DNA of 64,000 nucleotides, taken from Sinorhizobium meliloti. Its GTDB lineage: Bacteria > Pseudomonadota > Alphaproteobacteria > Rhizobiales > Rhizobiaceae. The translations under genes and the position numbers were made by a program. Below the pieces are notes generated by a model, which was given only the letters and a program-made list of their open reading frames with translations, searched no databases and was not told the DNA's origin. Every line of letters begins with the position of its first letter. Position 1 is the first letter of the stretch. The stretch covers positions 2,113,976 to 2,177,975 of the forward strand of contig NZ_CP141212.1 in the NCBI RefSeq assembly GCF_035610345.1. The letters run 5' to 3'. Shown here piece after piece: positions 1-9,401 of this stretch.

Positions 1-89
1 TACATTACGAAAATATAATGATCTCAAAGCTTTTCGCTGATCGGGTTGATCTTTATGTTGAATGAAGATGCCTGGGATAGAGAAAAACG

Positions 90-1364
90 ATGAGCAAGAC
101 AGCCAAGACGACGGACGAAGCGTCGCGTTCGACACCGTCGAACGTCACCGTCATCCCGGCTCCGGTGATGCCGCCACGCAAAAAGCGCCGTTCGCGCCGC
201 CGCTGGATCTTTGCGCTCCTGGTGCTCGCTATCGTCGGCACGGGCTACTATGCCTGGAGCCGCCAGGGCGCGCAGCCGGCCACCACCATGATCACTCAGG
301 CGGTCACGCGCGGCGACATCGAAGAGAGCGTGACTGCCGTCGGCACGCTGGAGGCGGTCAAATCGGTCGATGCCGGCGCACAGGTCTCCGGCCAGTTGAA
401 GTCGCTGCATGTCGGGATCGGCGACAAGGTCGAACAGAACCAGCTCATCGCCGAGATAGACCCCGCCTCGATCGAGAACAGGATCGAGATCGACGAGGCG
501 GAACTGGCCAATCTTGAAGCGCAGCTCGTCTCGAAGAAGGCCCAGCTCGTATTGAAGCAGGCCAATATCGAGCGTCAACGCAATCTCGTCGCCACGAAAA
601 GCGTTTCGCAGTCGACGCTCGACCAGGCTGTCGCCGATCATGCGGCCGCTGGCGCCGACGTGCAGGCGATCGAGGCGCAGATCCGCAAGCAGAAGGCCAC
701 CCTTGCCGGGGACCGGGTCGATCTCGGCTATACCAAGATCTATGCCCCGATGGCCGGCACGATCGTCGACGATCCCGCCAAGGAGGGACAGACCCTCAAC
801 GCCAACCAGACGACGCCGACGATCGTCACCATCGCCGATCTTTCCACGATGACGGTCAAGGCGCAGGTCTCCGAAGCCGATGTCGGCAAGCTGAAGCTCG
901 GCATGGATGCGTATTTCACCCTGCTCGGCCAGCCCGGAAAGCGCTTCACCGGCAAGTTGCGTCAGATCGAGCCGATGCCCGATACCGAGAACAACGTCGT
1001 CCTCTACTATGCCCTGTTCGATGTCCCCAATCCCACGGGCGAATTGATGATGTCGATGAGCGCGCAGGTCTTCTTTGTCCAGGCGGCGGCCAAGAATGTG
1101 CTGGTCGTCCCGAGCACGGCACTCCGCACCATGGAGGCGGCGGCCTCCGACGGGCCCGCAAGAGCGGAAGTGACCGTCGTCGCGCCGTCCGGTGCGAGGC
1201 AGACGCGCACCGTCGAGGTCGGTGTCCGCAACCGGGTGAGTGCAGAAATCCTCCGCGGGCTGGAGGAAGGTGAGAAAGTCGTCGTCGACGCTGCCTCCGC
1301 CACGAACGGCAACCGCGGTCCCAATACCAACCGGCGCGGCATGCGCATGCCGCCGATGTTCTGA
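90..1364 (+). CDS. macA: MacA-like periplasmic adaptor (membrane fusion) protein
   Basis: This is the periplasmic adaptor of an ABC-type tripartite efflux pump, joining the MacB-like transporter to an outer-membrane channel. The N-terminus is basic (KKRRSRRR) and is followed by one membrane anchor near residues 36-55. Next come a split biotinyl/lipoyl-like half motif ([19 protein letters not shown]), a long coiled-coil hairpin at about residues 130-205, the second lipoyl half ([10 protein letters not shown]) and a beta-barrel domain. The length of 424 aa is normal. The next gene starts 8 bp downstream, so the two form an operon. No TolC-like gene is adjacent, so the outer-membrane partner must be elsewhere. 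The transported substrate cannot be read from sequence. Alternative: a generic HlyD-family adaptor. Confidence 0.9.
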   Translation: MSKTAKTTDEASRSTPSNVTVIPAPVMPPRKKRRSRRRWIFALLVLAIVGTGYYAWSRQGAQPATTMITQAVTRGDIEESVTAVGTLEAVKSVDAGAQVSGQLKSLHVGIGDKVEQNQLIAEIDPASIENRIEIDEAELANLEAQLVSKKAQLVLKQANIERQRNLVATKSVSQSTLDQAVADHAAAGADVQAIEAQIRKQKATLAGDRVDLGYTKIYAPMAGTIVDDPAKEGQTLNANQTTPTIVTIADLSTMTVKAQVSEADVGKLKLGMDAYFTLLGQPGKRFTGKLRQIEPMPDTENNVVLYYALFDVPNPTGELMMSMSAQVFFVQAAAKNVLVVPSTALRTMEAAASDGPARAEVTVVAPSGARQTRTVEVGVRNRVSAEILRGLEEGEKVVVDAASATNGNRGPNTNRRGMRMPPMF

Positions 1365-1372
1365 GCACGCCG

Positions 1373-3316
1373 ATGGCCCCGCTCATTTCACTCCGGGATG
1401 TCAGCAAGACCTATTTCAACGGCGACATCGCCGTCGAGGTCTTGCACCATATCTCCCTCGATATCGAGGCCGGCGAGTTCGTCGCGATCATCGGCCAGTC
1501 CGGTTCCGGCAAGTCGACGCTGATGAACATTCTCGGCTGCCTCGACCAGCCGACCTCGGGCAACTACTTCATCGAAGGCGAAAGCGTCTCCGGCTTCGAC
1601 GGCGACGCCCTCGCGGCGCTGCGCCGCCGCACCTTCGGCTTCATCTTCCAGTCCTACAATCTGATCCCGACCGCAAGCGCCCGGGAGAATGTCGAGGTAC
1701 CCGCCGTCTATGCCGGCGTTTCCGCCCGCGACCGGCACGATCGTGCCGAGGCGCTCCTGCAGTCGCTCAAGCTCGGCGAACGGCTCGATCATCGTCCGAA
1801 CCAGCTTTCCGGTGGCCAGCAGCAGCGCGTCTCGATCGCCCGCGCCCTGATGAATGGAGGCCGCGTCATCCTTGCCGACGAGCCGACCGGCGCGCTCGAC
1901 AGCCAGAGCGGCGAAGAGGTGATGCGCCTCCTTCGCGATATGAACGAAAACGGCCACACCGTCATCGTCATCACCCATTCGCGCGAGGTCGCCGCACAGG
2001 CCGACCGGCTGATCGAGATCAGCGATGGGCGGATCGTTGCCGACCGCTCCAAGAAGGGACGCAGCAATCCCGACGCAGCCGTCGGTCTCGCCCAAAGCAC
2101 GCGTGAGGGCTTCGCGGCGATCGCGGACGTCTCGGAAGCGGTGAAGATGGCACTGCGGGCGCTGCGGGCAAACCTCTTCCGTACGATCCTGACGCTTCTC
2201 GGCATCGTCATCGGCGTCGGTTCGGTTGTCGCCATGCTTGCCATCGGCACCGGCGCGCAGAATTCGGTACTCGACCGCATCTCGTCGATGGGGTCGGATC
2301 TTCTCGTCGTCCGCCCCAGCATGGCGAATTTCCGCGGCAGCGCCGGCGGGACGAATGTTACCCTCGTGCCGGCAGATGCGGACGCGATCACGGAGCTTGC
2401 GAATGTCGCATTCGCCGTCCCCGAAATGACGAGCACCGTGACGCTTCGGCGCGGCAACATCGACTATCAGACGACCGCTAACGGAACGGTGCCGCAGTTT
2501 ACGGAAGCGAAGTCCTGGAAGATCGGCCGCGGCGAATTCATCAACCGGAACGACATGGAAACATACGCACCGGTCGCGGTGCTCGGCGAGACCGTCGTCA
2601 AGACGCTCTTCCCGGAGGGCTCCGACCCGATCGGTCAATATGTGCTCGTGAACAAGATCCCCTTCCAGGTGATCGGCGTGATGAGCGGGATGGGCGCCAG
2701 CGCCGGCGGCAACGATCAGGACGACGTGATCCTCGTGCCGCTCACGACCGGCAGCATGCGCCTCTTCGGTCAGCGCAACATCCGCACGATCACCGTCAAG
2801 GTGCAGGATGCCGCGGCAATAGACCTGACCCAGGAGAGAATTCAGGCACTGCTTAACGAGCGCCACAGGAAGGACGATACCCAGATCACCAACATGTCCT
2901 CCGTGCGCGAGGCATTCACCGAGACTTCGAACACCATGAAGTTCTTCCTGGGATCGGTCGCAGCGATTTCGCTGCTCGTCGGCGGCATCGGCGTGATGAA
3001 CATCATGCTCGTCAGCGTCAGCGAACGCACACGCGAGATCGGTGTGAGAATGGCGACCGGAGCGCGCGAGCGGGACATACTCGTGCAGTTCATCGTCGAG
3101 GCACTGGTCGTTTCCGCGATCGGCGGGGCGATCGGCGTCGTGGCCGGTCTATCGACCGGTTACGCCGCTAAAGCCTTCGGCATGCCCGTCAGCTTCACGC
3201 CCGGCCCCGTCGCGCTTGCCTTCGCCTGTGCGTTTCTCACCGGCCTGCTCTTCGGCTATCTGCCGGCCAGAAATGCATCGCGCCTCCAGCCGGCGGTGGC
3301 CCTCGGCGCGGATTAG
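1373..3316 (+). CDS. macB: MacB-like ABC transporter, fused ATPase and permease
   Basis: This inner-membrane ABC exporter carries its nucleotide-binding domain fused N-terminally to the permease, as in MacB. Walker A is GQSGSGKST near residue 45, the signature is LSGGQQQR and Walker B is [15 protein letters not shown] linker then leads to the first transmembrane helix ([21 protein letters not shown], about residues 270-290). A large periplasmic domain follows, then three C-terminal helices of the FtsX type (about 525-635). The length of 647 aa matches the family. It starts 8 bp after the adaptor gene. MacAB systems export macrolides, peptides or lipids; the cargo here is unknown. Confidence 0.93.
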   Translation: MAPLISLRDVSKTYFNGDIAVEVLHHISLDIEAGEFVAIIGQSGSGKSTLMNILGCLDQPTSGNYFIEGESVSGFDGDALAALRRRTFGFIFQSYNLIPTASARENVEVPAVYAGVSARDRHDRAEALLQSLKLGERLDHRPNQLSGGQQQRVSIARALMNGGRVILADEPTGALDSQSGEEVMRLLRDMNENGHTVIVITHSREVAAQADRLIEISDGRIVADRSKKGRSNPDAAVGLAQSTREGFAAIADVSEAVKMALRALRANLFRTILTLLGIVIGVGSVVAMLAIGTGAQNSVLDRISSMGSDLLVVRPSMANFRGSAGGTNVTLVPADADAITELANVAFAVPEMTSTVTLRRGNIDYQTTANGTVPQFTEAKSWKIGRGEFINRNDMETYAPVAVLGETVVKTLFPEGSDPIGQYVLVNKIPFQVIGVMSGMGASAGGNDQDDVILVPLTTGSMRLFGQRNIRTITVKVQDAAAIDLTQERIQALLNERHRKDDTQITNMSSVREAFTETSNTMKFFLGSVAAISLLVGGIGVMNIMLVSVSERTREIGVRMATGARERDILVQFIVEALVVSAIGGAIGVVAGLSTGYAAKAFGMPVSFTPGPVALAFACAFLTGLLFGYLPARNASRLQPAVALGAD

Positions 3317-3373
3317 ATCAATTCCACGCAGTAGCGGTTTTCCCGCCCTGGAAAAGCGCCCATTCAGTCGAAA

Positions 3374-3940
3374 TCAGATATTTTGGGCGCCTGCGATCAA
3401 TTCCCAGCGCTTGCCGTTCGACTGGGATTGTCGGGCGAAGTAATTATAAGGAGTGCGTGACCAATCTCTGACCGAGTTGGTCCTGTTGTCGAGCACAAGG
3501 TCACCTTCGCTCGTGCGGACGGTGAGAACCGTGTGGCCCTCCCCGCGATAACGCGCAACCGTGAGTAGCAGAGCCGAGGCCGGCCACCCCCGTTTCAGAA
3601 GTTCCCGCTTCTTCAGAATTGCAAAGTCCTCGCAGTCTCCGTAAGCGGTCGGCACGCGCCAGTCATCGTCCTTGCCGACATTTGCGCGGTCGCTGCGTTC
3701 GCGGATGCTTGCATTGACGGTGCTGTTGATCTGTTTGAGCTCGCTGATCTTTTCCGGGGCGAGAACGACGGCCTTCTTGCCGCCGCCAGTGTTGCAGAGC
3801 CGCGGCTCGCGGGCGCAGAAGGATGCGAAGGCCGGCGGCGCGAAGGCCTTGCCGGCGGTCCTCATGGTTGTACCGGCATCGGCAGCCCCAGGGGCCGCGA
3901 TCAGCAACAAAAAGACTGTCTGCGCAATGAAGCGTTTCAC
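3374..3940 (-). CDS. Secreted transglutaminase-like cysteine peptidase (BTLCP family)
   Basis: This is a predicted exported bacterial transglutaminase-like cysteine peptidase. The N-terminal signal peptide (VKRFIAQTVFLLLIAAPGAADA) is followed by the catalytic triad: Cys in YGDCEDFAILKK, His in GEGHTVLTVRT and Asp in LVLDNRTN. The family is common in Rhizobiales and is often linked to processing of surface or c-di-GMP-controlled proteins, but no partner such as LapD/LapG is nearby. I chose the GTG at 3940 because GGAG lies 8 nt upstream and the signal peptide then begins directly; an in-frame ATG lies at 3964. The gene converges on macB with a gap of about 57 bp. Confidence 0.8.
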   Translation of the reverse strand: MKRFIAQTVFLLLIAAPGAADAGTTMRTAGKAFAPPAFASFCAREPRLCNTGGGKKAVVLAPEKISELKQINSTVNASIRERSDRANVGKDDDWRVPTAYGDCEDFAILKKRELLKRGWPASALLLTVARYRGEGHTVLTVRTSEGDLVLDNRTNSVRDWSRTPYNYFARQSQSNGKRWELIAGAQNI

Positions 3941-4134
3941 GAGGCGTTCTCCAACGGCGGGCATAAGTCCCCCGGTTCGCCGTAGAGACTAGCTAAGATA
4001 GATTAAGCCATGGTTGATAACCCGAAATGAGGCAGTGATATGGCCATCTACTAACAATTCGTAAGTTGACCACAGGTAATTTTAATTCAATTCTAAAAAG
4101 TATTTTTAAAGTTAATGTTTTTAGGAGTATAGAA

Positions 4135-4923
4135 ATGAAAAGAATTAATAGATCGATATTTCGGACATTTTTCATACTATCCACGGCCACGATAGGAGCC
4201 GTAATCGTTACGACGGATGCGGATGCAGTACAGCGCCAGCGCATGACTGCCCGTCAGTGCAGTCCGCTTTCGGAAGACAACTTCGCGGCATGTTGCGTTG
4301 CAATAAACCGGTCGAAGATTCTCACCCCCGCGCAGATTAAGATGTGTCCGCCCCTGACGACGGCGACCATTGGTGCGGGCACCGGACGCCACGATCGCAG
4401 TGACTCCACTGCAAGCGGTCCGACGAGAGGCAGCGGCAAGAGCGGTGGCAACAAGGGCGGCGGCGCTGGTGGCGGCGGTGGCGGCGGCGGTGGCGGCGGT
4501 GGCGGCGGCGGTGGCGGCGGCGCTGGCGGCGGTGGTGGTGGTCAGGATCCCGGCAAGGGTGACCAGGATAATGGCAAAGGTGATCAGGACGGCGGTAAGG
4601 GCGGCCAGGATAACGGGAAGGGCGGCCAGGACGGCGGCAAGGGCGGCCAGGACAACGGGAAGGGCGGCCAGGACGGCGGCAAGGGCCACCAGGACAACGG
4701 GAAGGGCAACCAGGACGGCGGCAAGGGCAACCAGGACGGCGGCAAGGGTAACCAGGACGGCGGCAAGGGCAACCAGGACAACGACAAGGGTAACCAGGAC
4801 GGCAGCAAGGGTAACCAGGACAACGACAAGGGTAACCAGGACGGCGGCAAGGGTAACCAGGACAACAATAAGGGCGATCAGGACGGCCAAGGCAAAGGCG
4901 GGAAGGACAAGGGCGATAAGTAA
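4135..4923 (+). CDS. Secreted poly-glycine and Gly-Lys-Gly-X-Gln-Asp repeat protein
   Basis: This exported low-complexity protein of 262 aa has no recognised enzyme domain. ATG 4135 follows AGGAG closely and opens a signal peptide (MKRINRSIFRTFFILSTATIG, cleavage likely after ADA). A short Cys-containing segment comes next (RQCSPLSEDNFAACCVAINR), then a Gly tract with occasional Ala at about residues 105-135, then 16 copies of a heptapeptide (consensus KG-x-QD-x-x) and a basic/acidic tail. The first 20 codons are AT-rich, unlike the GC-rich remainder. Such repeats suggest an extended surface, matrix or metal-binding protein; the function is inferred only loosely. The same N-terminal Cys segment may occur in other rhizobial secreted proteins. 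Confidence 0.75.
   Translation: MKRINRSIFRTFFILSTATIGAVIVTTDADAVQRQRMTARQCSPLSEDNFAACCVAINRSKILTPAQIKMCPPLTTATIGAGTGRHDRSDSTASGPTRGSGKSGGNKGGGAGGGGGGGGGGGGGGGGGGAGGGGGGQDPGKGDQDNGKGDQDGGKGGQDNGKGGQDGGKGGQDNGKGGQDGGKGHQDNGKGNQDGGKGNQDGGKGNQDGGKGNQDNDKGNQDGSKGNQDNDKGNQDGGKGNQDNNKGDQDGQGKGGKDKGDK
4555..4890 (+). repeat. 21-bp tandem coding repeat, 16 copies
   Basis: Sixteen in-frame 21-bp units encode KG[D/G/H/N]QD[G/N][G/D/S/N/Q]. The fourth position shifts along the array, starting as Asp, then Gly, then Asn. The DNA units (core AAGGG-AACCAGGAC) are similar enough for copy number to change by slippage. This is a coding minisatellite inside the secreted protein gene and has no CRISPR-like spacers. 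Confidence 0.9.
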
Positions 4924-4927
4924 GCAG

Positions 4928-4945
4928 CCGCGGCCATGGCCGCGG
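4928..4945. other. Perfect 18-bp palindrome just after a stop codon
   Basis: The sequence CCGCGGCCATGGCCGCGG begins 4 bp after the TAA of the repeat-protein gene. It can form a strong hairpin in RNA but has no T-run, so it is at most an intrinsic pause or mRNA-stabilising stem. The stretch up to 5225 also holds the terminator at 5062 and otherwise no gene that I can support. Confidence 0.5.
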
Positions 4946-5061
4946 TGACGGAAGTCCCTGGCATCAGCGAGAACAGCGATCGCGACCGTCGACGGCTTAC
5001 GGCCGGACAGGGAAAGTGACAAGCCGGGGCGCTTGTCCAGCAACGTCGACGGTAACCCTTG

Positions 5062-5096
5062 AAGGGCGGCTCCCGCAGGTGCCGCCCTTCCCTTTT
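5062..5096 (+). terminator. Rho-independent terminator
   Basis: A 9-bp stem (AAGGGCGGC/GCCGCCCTT) with a 10-nt loop is followed by CCCTTTT. It lies downstream of the repeat-protein gene and before the SNase-like gene, so it probably ends the former transcript. Confidence 0.6.
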
Positions 5097-5225
5097 GGCA
5101 GCGGTGTCGTCAGAGCGGGATCAGGAAGAGTGTGTAAAACTGAAATGATTTGACCCGTGCAGCGACGACAACCTTTCACTAACCCCTGGTCCCGATAATG
5201 CCGCCGCAATCGAGGACCGAATCCC

Positions 5226-5984
5226 ATGACCAAGGCAAATTCCAAAAGACGAAAGCGCAGCACGGCCCGCAAGAGCAGCCGGAGCGGTATGGGCCGCTGG
5301 TATCTGGCGGCAGCAGTCATCGTCGGCGGGATTGTGGCCTACGAGCACCGGGGGGAGTTAGGACATCTCCCCGGGGCATCGAAGGTGACGGCACTGCTCT
5401 CGCACGCCGAGAAACCGTCCGAGAAAAAAGCGCAGGCGAAGATGCCGGCCGAGAAGAAACCGCCAAAAAAGGTGGAACTGGCGACCATTCCGATCCCTTT
5501 CCGTCCGAAGGATCAGACCGGGTCGATAGCGCCGAAGTCCGCATTGATCCCGCCTGCACCCGTCGAACTACCGGTTAGGCAGTCTCTCGAACACACGAAC
5601 CTGCGGCCGGCCGAGAGCGGCACCTTCTATTTCTGCGGCATCCGCCATGATAACTGCGTTCTCGACGGCGATACCTTCCTTTACCAGGGCCAGAGAATTC
5701 TCATCGCCGATATAGATGCGCCGGAAACGAAGCTCGCGAAATGCGACGAGGAACGGTCGCGCGGCTCTTATGCCAAGGCACGATTGCGAGAGTTGTTGAA
5801 TTCGGGAAACTTCGCCCTCGTTGCATCCGAAGCCACCCTGGGCGACGAGCCCGGCAAGCGGCGGCTCGTCGTCAGGAACGGCAGATCCCTCGGAGACATC
5901 CTCATATCGGAAGGGCTCGCCAGAAAGCGAACCGGGCACCCACAGTCGTGGTGCGGCCAGTCCACCGCGCGCGTTTCCGGTTGA
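5226..5984 (+). CDS. Membrane-anchored staphylococcal-nuclease-like (SNase) protein
   Basis: This 252-aa protein has a strongly basic N-terminus (KRRKRSTARKSSR), one hydrophobic anchor (WYLAAAVIVGGIVAYEHRG, about residues 21-40), a Lys/Pro-rich linker and a C-terminal thermonuclease-like domain. The domain shows DGDTFLYQGQRILIADIDAPE, which has the acidic residues, Arg and the DAPE turn of the SNase fold, followed by YAKARLRELL. This suggests an extracytoplasmic nuclease or a catalytically relaxed SNase-like protein. Cysteines in FYFCGIRHDNCVLDGD could form a disulfide, which fits an external location. A terminator separates it from the upstream gene and it converges on the next one. Confidence 0.72.
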   Translation: MTKANSKRRKRSTARKSSRSGMGRWYLAAAVIVGGIVAYEHRGELGHLPGASKVTALLSHAEKPSEKKAQAKMPAEKKPPKKVELATIPIPFRPKDQTGSIAPKSALIPPAPVELPVRQSLEHTNLRPAESGTFYFCGIRHDNCVLDGDTFLYQGQRILIADIDAPETKLAKCDEERSRGSYAKARLRELLNSGNFALVASEATLGDEPGKRRLVVRNGRSLGDILISEGLARKRTGHPQSWCGQSTARVSG

Positions 5985-6019
5985 ACCGCATCGTCAACAG
6001 GACGCGGGAATGAAGTTCG

Positions 6020-6919
6020 CTACCCATAGCGGCGGTGATCTGACAGAACCGCATCGATGACCCGCCGCGATTTTTCGATTTCCCGCCGATCGGTGCCCGG
6101 CATCTCGGCGGCAACGATCAGCGCCTTCCACAAGGTCCATCCACGGCCACGCGCCCAGGTCTCTTCGTCGAGCGGAAGGGCGTCCCGGAATGCGGCGCGG
6201 CTTGTTTCATCGAACATCGTCCAGGAGATCGACAGGTCGCAAGCCGGATCGCCGACGCCGGACGTGCCGAAATCGATCACGGCGCTCAACCGGCCGTTTT
6301 CGACCAGGAGGTTGCCGGAGGCAACATCGCCATGGAACCAGACGGGAGCATTGTTCCATGCGGAGCCAAGCGCCAGCTCCCACACCACACGTGCGGTGGC
6401 AACGTCGATCCTGCCCTCGAGCGCTTCGAGTGCCCGGCGCGTTTCGTGGTCGTAGACGGCCAAAGGACCGCCTCGGAAGAAATTGTGTTGTCCGGGCGGC
6501 GGACCGCTCCGCGCGTCGATCCGTTGCAGGGCAGCCAGGAATTCACCGAGGGTCGTCGCAAAACTGCCGAGGTCGGCGATGGACGCATGGGTCGCGGTCT
6601 CGCCCGGGAGCCATCGATAGACGGACCAATGCCACGGATAGCCCCTGCCCGGCCGCCCGATGGCCAAAGGCGCAGGAATAGGCAACGGCAGGTACGGCGC
6701 AAGGCGAGGCAGCCAGTGCTGCTCCTTTTCCACTTGAAGCGCGTAATGGGCGGCGCTCGGCAACCGCACGTTCATATCGTCGCCCAGGTGGAAGGTCCTG
6801 TTGTCCCACCCACCGAACTTGACCGGTCTTATCGGCAGGTCCGCCCATTGCGGAAACTGCTCGGAAATCAACTGTTCGACGAGAGCTGTACTGATTTCAG
6901 GCGTTTCGGCGGAAGACAT
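6020..6919 (-). CDS. Aminoglycoside phosphotransferase (APH) family kinase
   Basis: This is a soluble small-molecule kinase of the APH/choline kinase fold, 299 aa. The ATP-binding N-lobe begins near GGWDNRTFHLGDD. The catalytic loop is FHGDVASGNLL, with the HGD-x-x-x-x-N pattern, and the metal-binding motif is VIDFGTSGVGDPACDL. Members close to this type are mostly chromosomal and are often annotated as APH without proven resistance, so the substrate is uncertain. It is transcribed alone, converging on the SNase-like gene. Confidence 0.82.
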   Translation of the reverse strand: MSSAETPEISTALVEQLISEQFPQWADLPIRPVKFGGWDNRTFHLGDDMNVRLPSAAHYALQVEKEQHWLPRLAPYLPLPIPAPLAIGRPGRGYPWHWSVYRWLPGETATHASIADLGSFATTLGEFLAALQRIDARSGPPPGQHNFFRGGPLAVYDHETRRALEALEGRIDVATARVVWELALGSAWNNAPVWFHGDVASGNLLVENGRLSAVIDFGTSGVGDPACDLSISWTMFDETSRAAFRDALPLDEETWARGRGWTLWKALIVAAEMPGTDRREIEKSRRVIDAVLSDHRRYG

Positions 6920-7070
6920 CGAATGTCCGCTTCCCTGATCACGGTGATTGGTAGACTGCCGGGAGGAGCAGGGTCGTTTCGATGGCTCAATGAGACGGCG
7001 GAACGATCCGGCTGGACCGAATTAAGATCATGAAACGTGACGGTTTCCAAGTTCCGCCCGGAAATTGCGC

Positions 7071-7730
7071 TCAGGCATCGACCTGCAACAGCCCGAGAAC
7101 CCGCGTTACGGCGGACGGGATAGGGCCGATGACGGGCACATCGAATAGCGGCTGCAGCTGCTCGGCCGCCTGTCCGAGCGGGCCGCCGCCGATGATGACT
7201 GCCTCTGCCCCATCCAGGTCGACGGAGGCGCGAACTGCGTGCCAGAGCGAGGAGCGCAGGCGCTCCTCGTCTCTGGATACGGCGAGCGGATCGCCTGGCG
7301 TGCAGCGGATGCCGGAGTAGAGTTGGGACAGCCCCAGATGCCGTGCCCGCTCTGCGATCGCATCTGCGAGGTCGGGCGTCGTGGTTGCAACGCCGAACCG
7401 TCGTCCATCCCGCGAAGCCTCCAGCATCGAAGCTTCGCAGATGCCCACGACGGGAATGCCGACACGCTCCCGGAGCAGGGCAAGGCCGGGATCGCCAAAG
7501 GCGCTGACGATGATCCCGAGGCAGCCCGGCTCGTGCCTGGTGCCGATTTCCACCACCTCGTCGGCGGCGGCTGCCAGTTCGTCCGGCTTCAGGATCATGC
7601 GGGGACTGCGCCTGGCCGTGGCGCTTGCCACGGCCAGGCGTCCGTTCGCAGCCTTGTGCGCGATGGAGGCCATCATCTCGCTCGTCGCCTGCGAGCTGTT
7701 CGGGTTGATCAGCAGGAGATGGGAGTTCAC
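7071..7730 (-). CDS. Asp/Glu/hydantoin racemase family protein
   Basis: This 219-aa cofactor-independent racemase has a short N-terminal strand (HLLLINPNSS) followed by EMMASIA. The first half of the two-thiol motif region reads GIIVSAFGDPGL, where Cys is replaced by Ala, and the second is VIIGGGPLGQ, where the usual GCA/GCT Cys is also absent. It therefore belongs to the hydantoin-racemase family by fold, but both expected catalytic cysteines appear changed; alignment should confirm this. It starts with GTG at 7730, overlapping the stop of the MFS gene by 4 nt (GTGA), so the two are translationally coupled. The context suggests uptake and processing of an amino-acid or hydantoin-like compound. 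Confidence 0.75.
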   Translation of the reverse strand: MNSHLLLINPNSSQATSEMMASIAHKAANGRLAVASATARRSPRMILKPDELAAAADEVVEIGTRHEPGCLGIIVSAFGDPGLALLRERVGIPVVGICEASMLEASRDGRRFGVATTTPDLADAIAERARHLGLSQLYSGIRCTPGDPLAVSRDEERLRSSLWHAVRASVDLDGAEAVIIGGGPLGQAAEQLQPLFDVPVIGPIPSAVTRVLGLLQVDA

Positions 7731-9187
7731 GTTCTGAGCTCCGCGACGACTGGCCCCTGCTGCGCCGCCTTGGGCTGATCGGCCTCCGCCGGTAGCGAGA
7801 GATCCTCCATCGATCGGCCGTAAGTTTCCGGGCCAAGCTGGATGCAAAATGCGAAGACCGCATACATTCCCGCAGCAAGCCCGAAGACGCCGATCATTCC
7901 GTAGCTGTCGAACAGCATGCCGGAAATCGTCGGCACGAACGAGCCGGCCGCCGATCCCGTTGCCAGAATGAGGGCCACCCCGAAGGCGCGAATTCTCGTA
8001 GGGAACAGTTCCGGCGCATAGATCCAGATCGACGTGTTGAGCAGCAGGACGAAGAACTGGAAGATGGCTCCGAACAGGAGAACGAGGTAGATATTGGTGC
8101 CGAGAGCGACGATCGACACCGCCGCAAGGCAGGCGAGCGCCGCACCCACGGTCAGCACCTTCTTGCGCGGCAGATAGTAGCCGAACATCGAAGCGGCGAT
8201 CGCACCGAGGACGCTGCCGCTCTGGATGATCATGCTGTAGAGCAGGCTGCCGGAGAGCGTATAGCCCATCGACACGAAGATGACGGGCATCAGCGTCAAG
8301 ACCGACAATTGCGCGCCATAGCTCATGAGAATGGCGATCGCTACCGGTATGGTCCGCCCGATGAAGGGTGCGCGGAAGAGTTCCCGCCAGTCGCTCTTCT
8401 CGGTTGCCTCGTCCGTCACATGGTCTGTCGTCAGGTATTCCTGTACCACGAGATTGCGCGGGTTCAACGAGCCTGAGGCAAGGATGGACAGTACCTTGTT
8501 CGCCTCGCCGATCCTGTTCTTCGAGGCGAGGAACCGCGGCGTCTCGGGTACAAAGCGGCGATAGAAGACGACCAGAAGCGCCGGCAGCGCCAGCGACGCA
8601 AATAGCCAGCGCCAGCTGTTCTCTCCGGGGAAAAGCGTGAATATCAACAGGCCGAATGCCGGCGCCAGGAAGTTGCCGAACCCACCGGCGCCGACATTCA
8701 CGAGACCCGCCGCCGTGCCGCGAAACTTCGGCGAGCAGAATTCCGAGAGCATCGTCACCGCCGTCGAGATTTCGCCGCCGACGCCGAAGCCGACGATCGC
8801 GCGGGCAAAACAAAGCATGGTGAAGTTCGGCGCCATCGCGCAGGCCGCCGAGCCGATGGTGAAGAGCAGGAGATTGATGGTCAGCATCACCCGCCGGCCG
8901 TAGCGGTCGCCGAGAATGCCCGACAGCAGTCGCCCGACCGCGGCGCTGCCGAAGGTGATCGTGTTGAGAAATCCGATATCCGTGCCGGTAAGGCCCCAGT
9001 GCTCCTTGAGAATGGGGCCGGCGACGCCGATCGTGTTCTGTTCGAAGCTGTCGAACAGGCAACCGATCAGGACGAGGGCGAGAATCTGCTTGTGCGCGCC
9101 GGTAACGCCGATTTTGGTGAAAGCCGATTCCAGTTGTCGAATGACCGGCGAACTCCCGCCGGTCGGCACCATATTTTCCGCTGCCAT
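7727..9187 (-). CDS. MFS transporter of the aromatic-acid/sugar porter type
   Basis: This 486-aa protein has 12 predicted membrane helices. The cytoplasmic loop 2-3 motif GILGDRYGRRV is canonical for MFS, and helix 1 carries FDSFEQNTIGVAGP, which resembles the AAHS aromatic/organic acid symporters. ATG 9187 was chosen because AAGGGGAAC sits directly upstream; a longer reading frame lacks a ribosome site. It lies in one unit with the racemase-like gene and is preceded by two palindromes that match one at the promoter of the RpiR gene. Substrate unknown. Confidence 0.85.
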   Translation of the reverse strand: MAAENMVPTGGSSPVIRQLESAFTKIGVTGAHKQILALVLIGCLFDSFEQNTIGVAGPILKEHWGLTGTDIGFLNTITFGSAAVGRLLSGILGDRYGRRVMLTINLLLFTIGSAACAMAPNFTMLCFARAIVGFGVGGEISTAVTMLSEFCSPKFRGTAAGLVNVGAGGFGNFLAPAFGLLIFTLFPGENSWRWLFASLALPALLVVFYRRFVPETPRFLASKNRIGEANKVLSILASGSLNPRNLVVQEYLTTDHVTDEATEKSDWRELFRAPFIGRTIPVAIAILMSYGAQLSVLTLMPVIFVSMGYTLSGSLLYSMIIQSGSVLGAIAASMFGYYLPRKKVLTVGAALACLAAVSIVALGTNIYLVLLFGAIFQFFVLLLNTSIWIYAPELFPTRIRAFGVALILATGSAAGSFVPTISGMLFDSYGMIGVFGLAAGMYAVFAFCIQLGPETYGRSMEDLSLPAEADQPKAAQQGPVVAELRT

Positions 9188-9215
9188 TGTTGTTCCCCTT
9201 GTGGTTGAACGAGCG

Positions 9216-9233
9216 TGAAAACTTAGTTTCTCA
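9216..9233. promoter_or_regulatory. Probable RpiR operator, site 1
   Basis: TGAAAACTTAGTTTCTCA, read on the minus strand as GAAACT-AA-GTTTTC, lies 29 bp upstream of the MFS start. It matches the two sites at 9246 and 10256, with consensus GAAACT-NN-(A/C/G)TTTC. Confidence 0.5.
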
Positions 9234-9245
9234 ATCATACATCAA

Positions 9246-9259
9246 GAAACTGCAGTTTC
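9246..9259. promoter_or_regulatory. Probable RpiR operator, site 2
   Basis: A perfect 14-bp palindrome, GAAACTGCAGTTTC, is centred 30 bp (about three helical turns) from the first site, upstream of the MFS/racemase unit. Confidence 0.6.
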
Positions 9260-9401
9260 ATAGCCCTGAATCCACAGGGGCGACGGAGAGGAATTCCTGC
9301 CCTTCCCGGCAGGCTTGGCCTCCACGAACAAGGCGTTCCGGCCGGGGCCTATCGATGGCGAGGTTCGTGCGCCAAGCCGTTGCGATCCGTACTGCGCGGG
9401 C

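Noticed and set aside
1388..2866. 492-aa minus-strand frame
   Set aside because: Antisense to macB; no domain was recognised and macB is intact.
4555..4890. Tandem repeats as a CRISPR array
   Set aside because: Units are contiguous 21-bp codons with no unique spacers and stay in frame.
4177..5043. 288-aa minus-strand frame rich in Leu/Val/Ala
   Set aside because: It is the antisense of the 21-bp repeat and poly-Gly gene; the hydrophobic repeat is an artefact of the repeated codons, and the plus-strand frame has the signal peptide and ribosome site.
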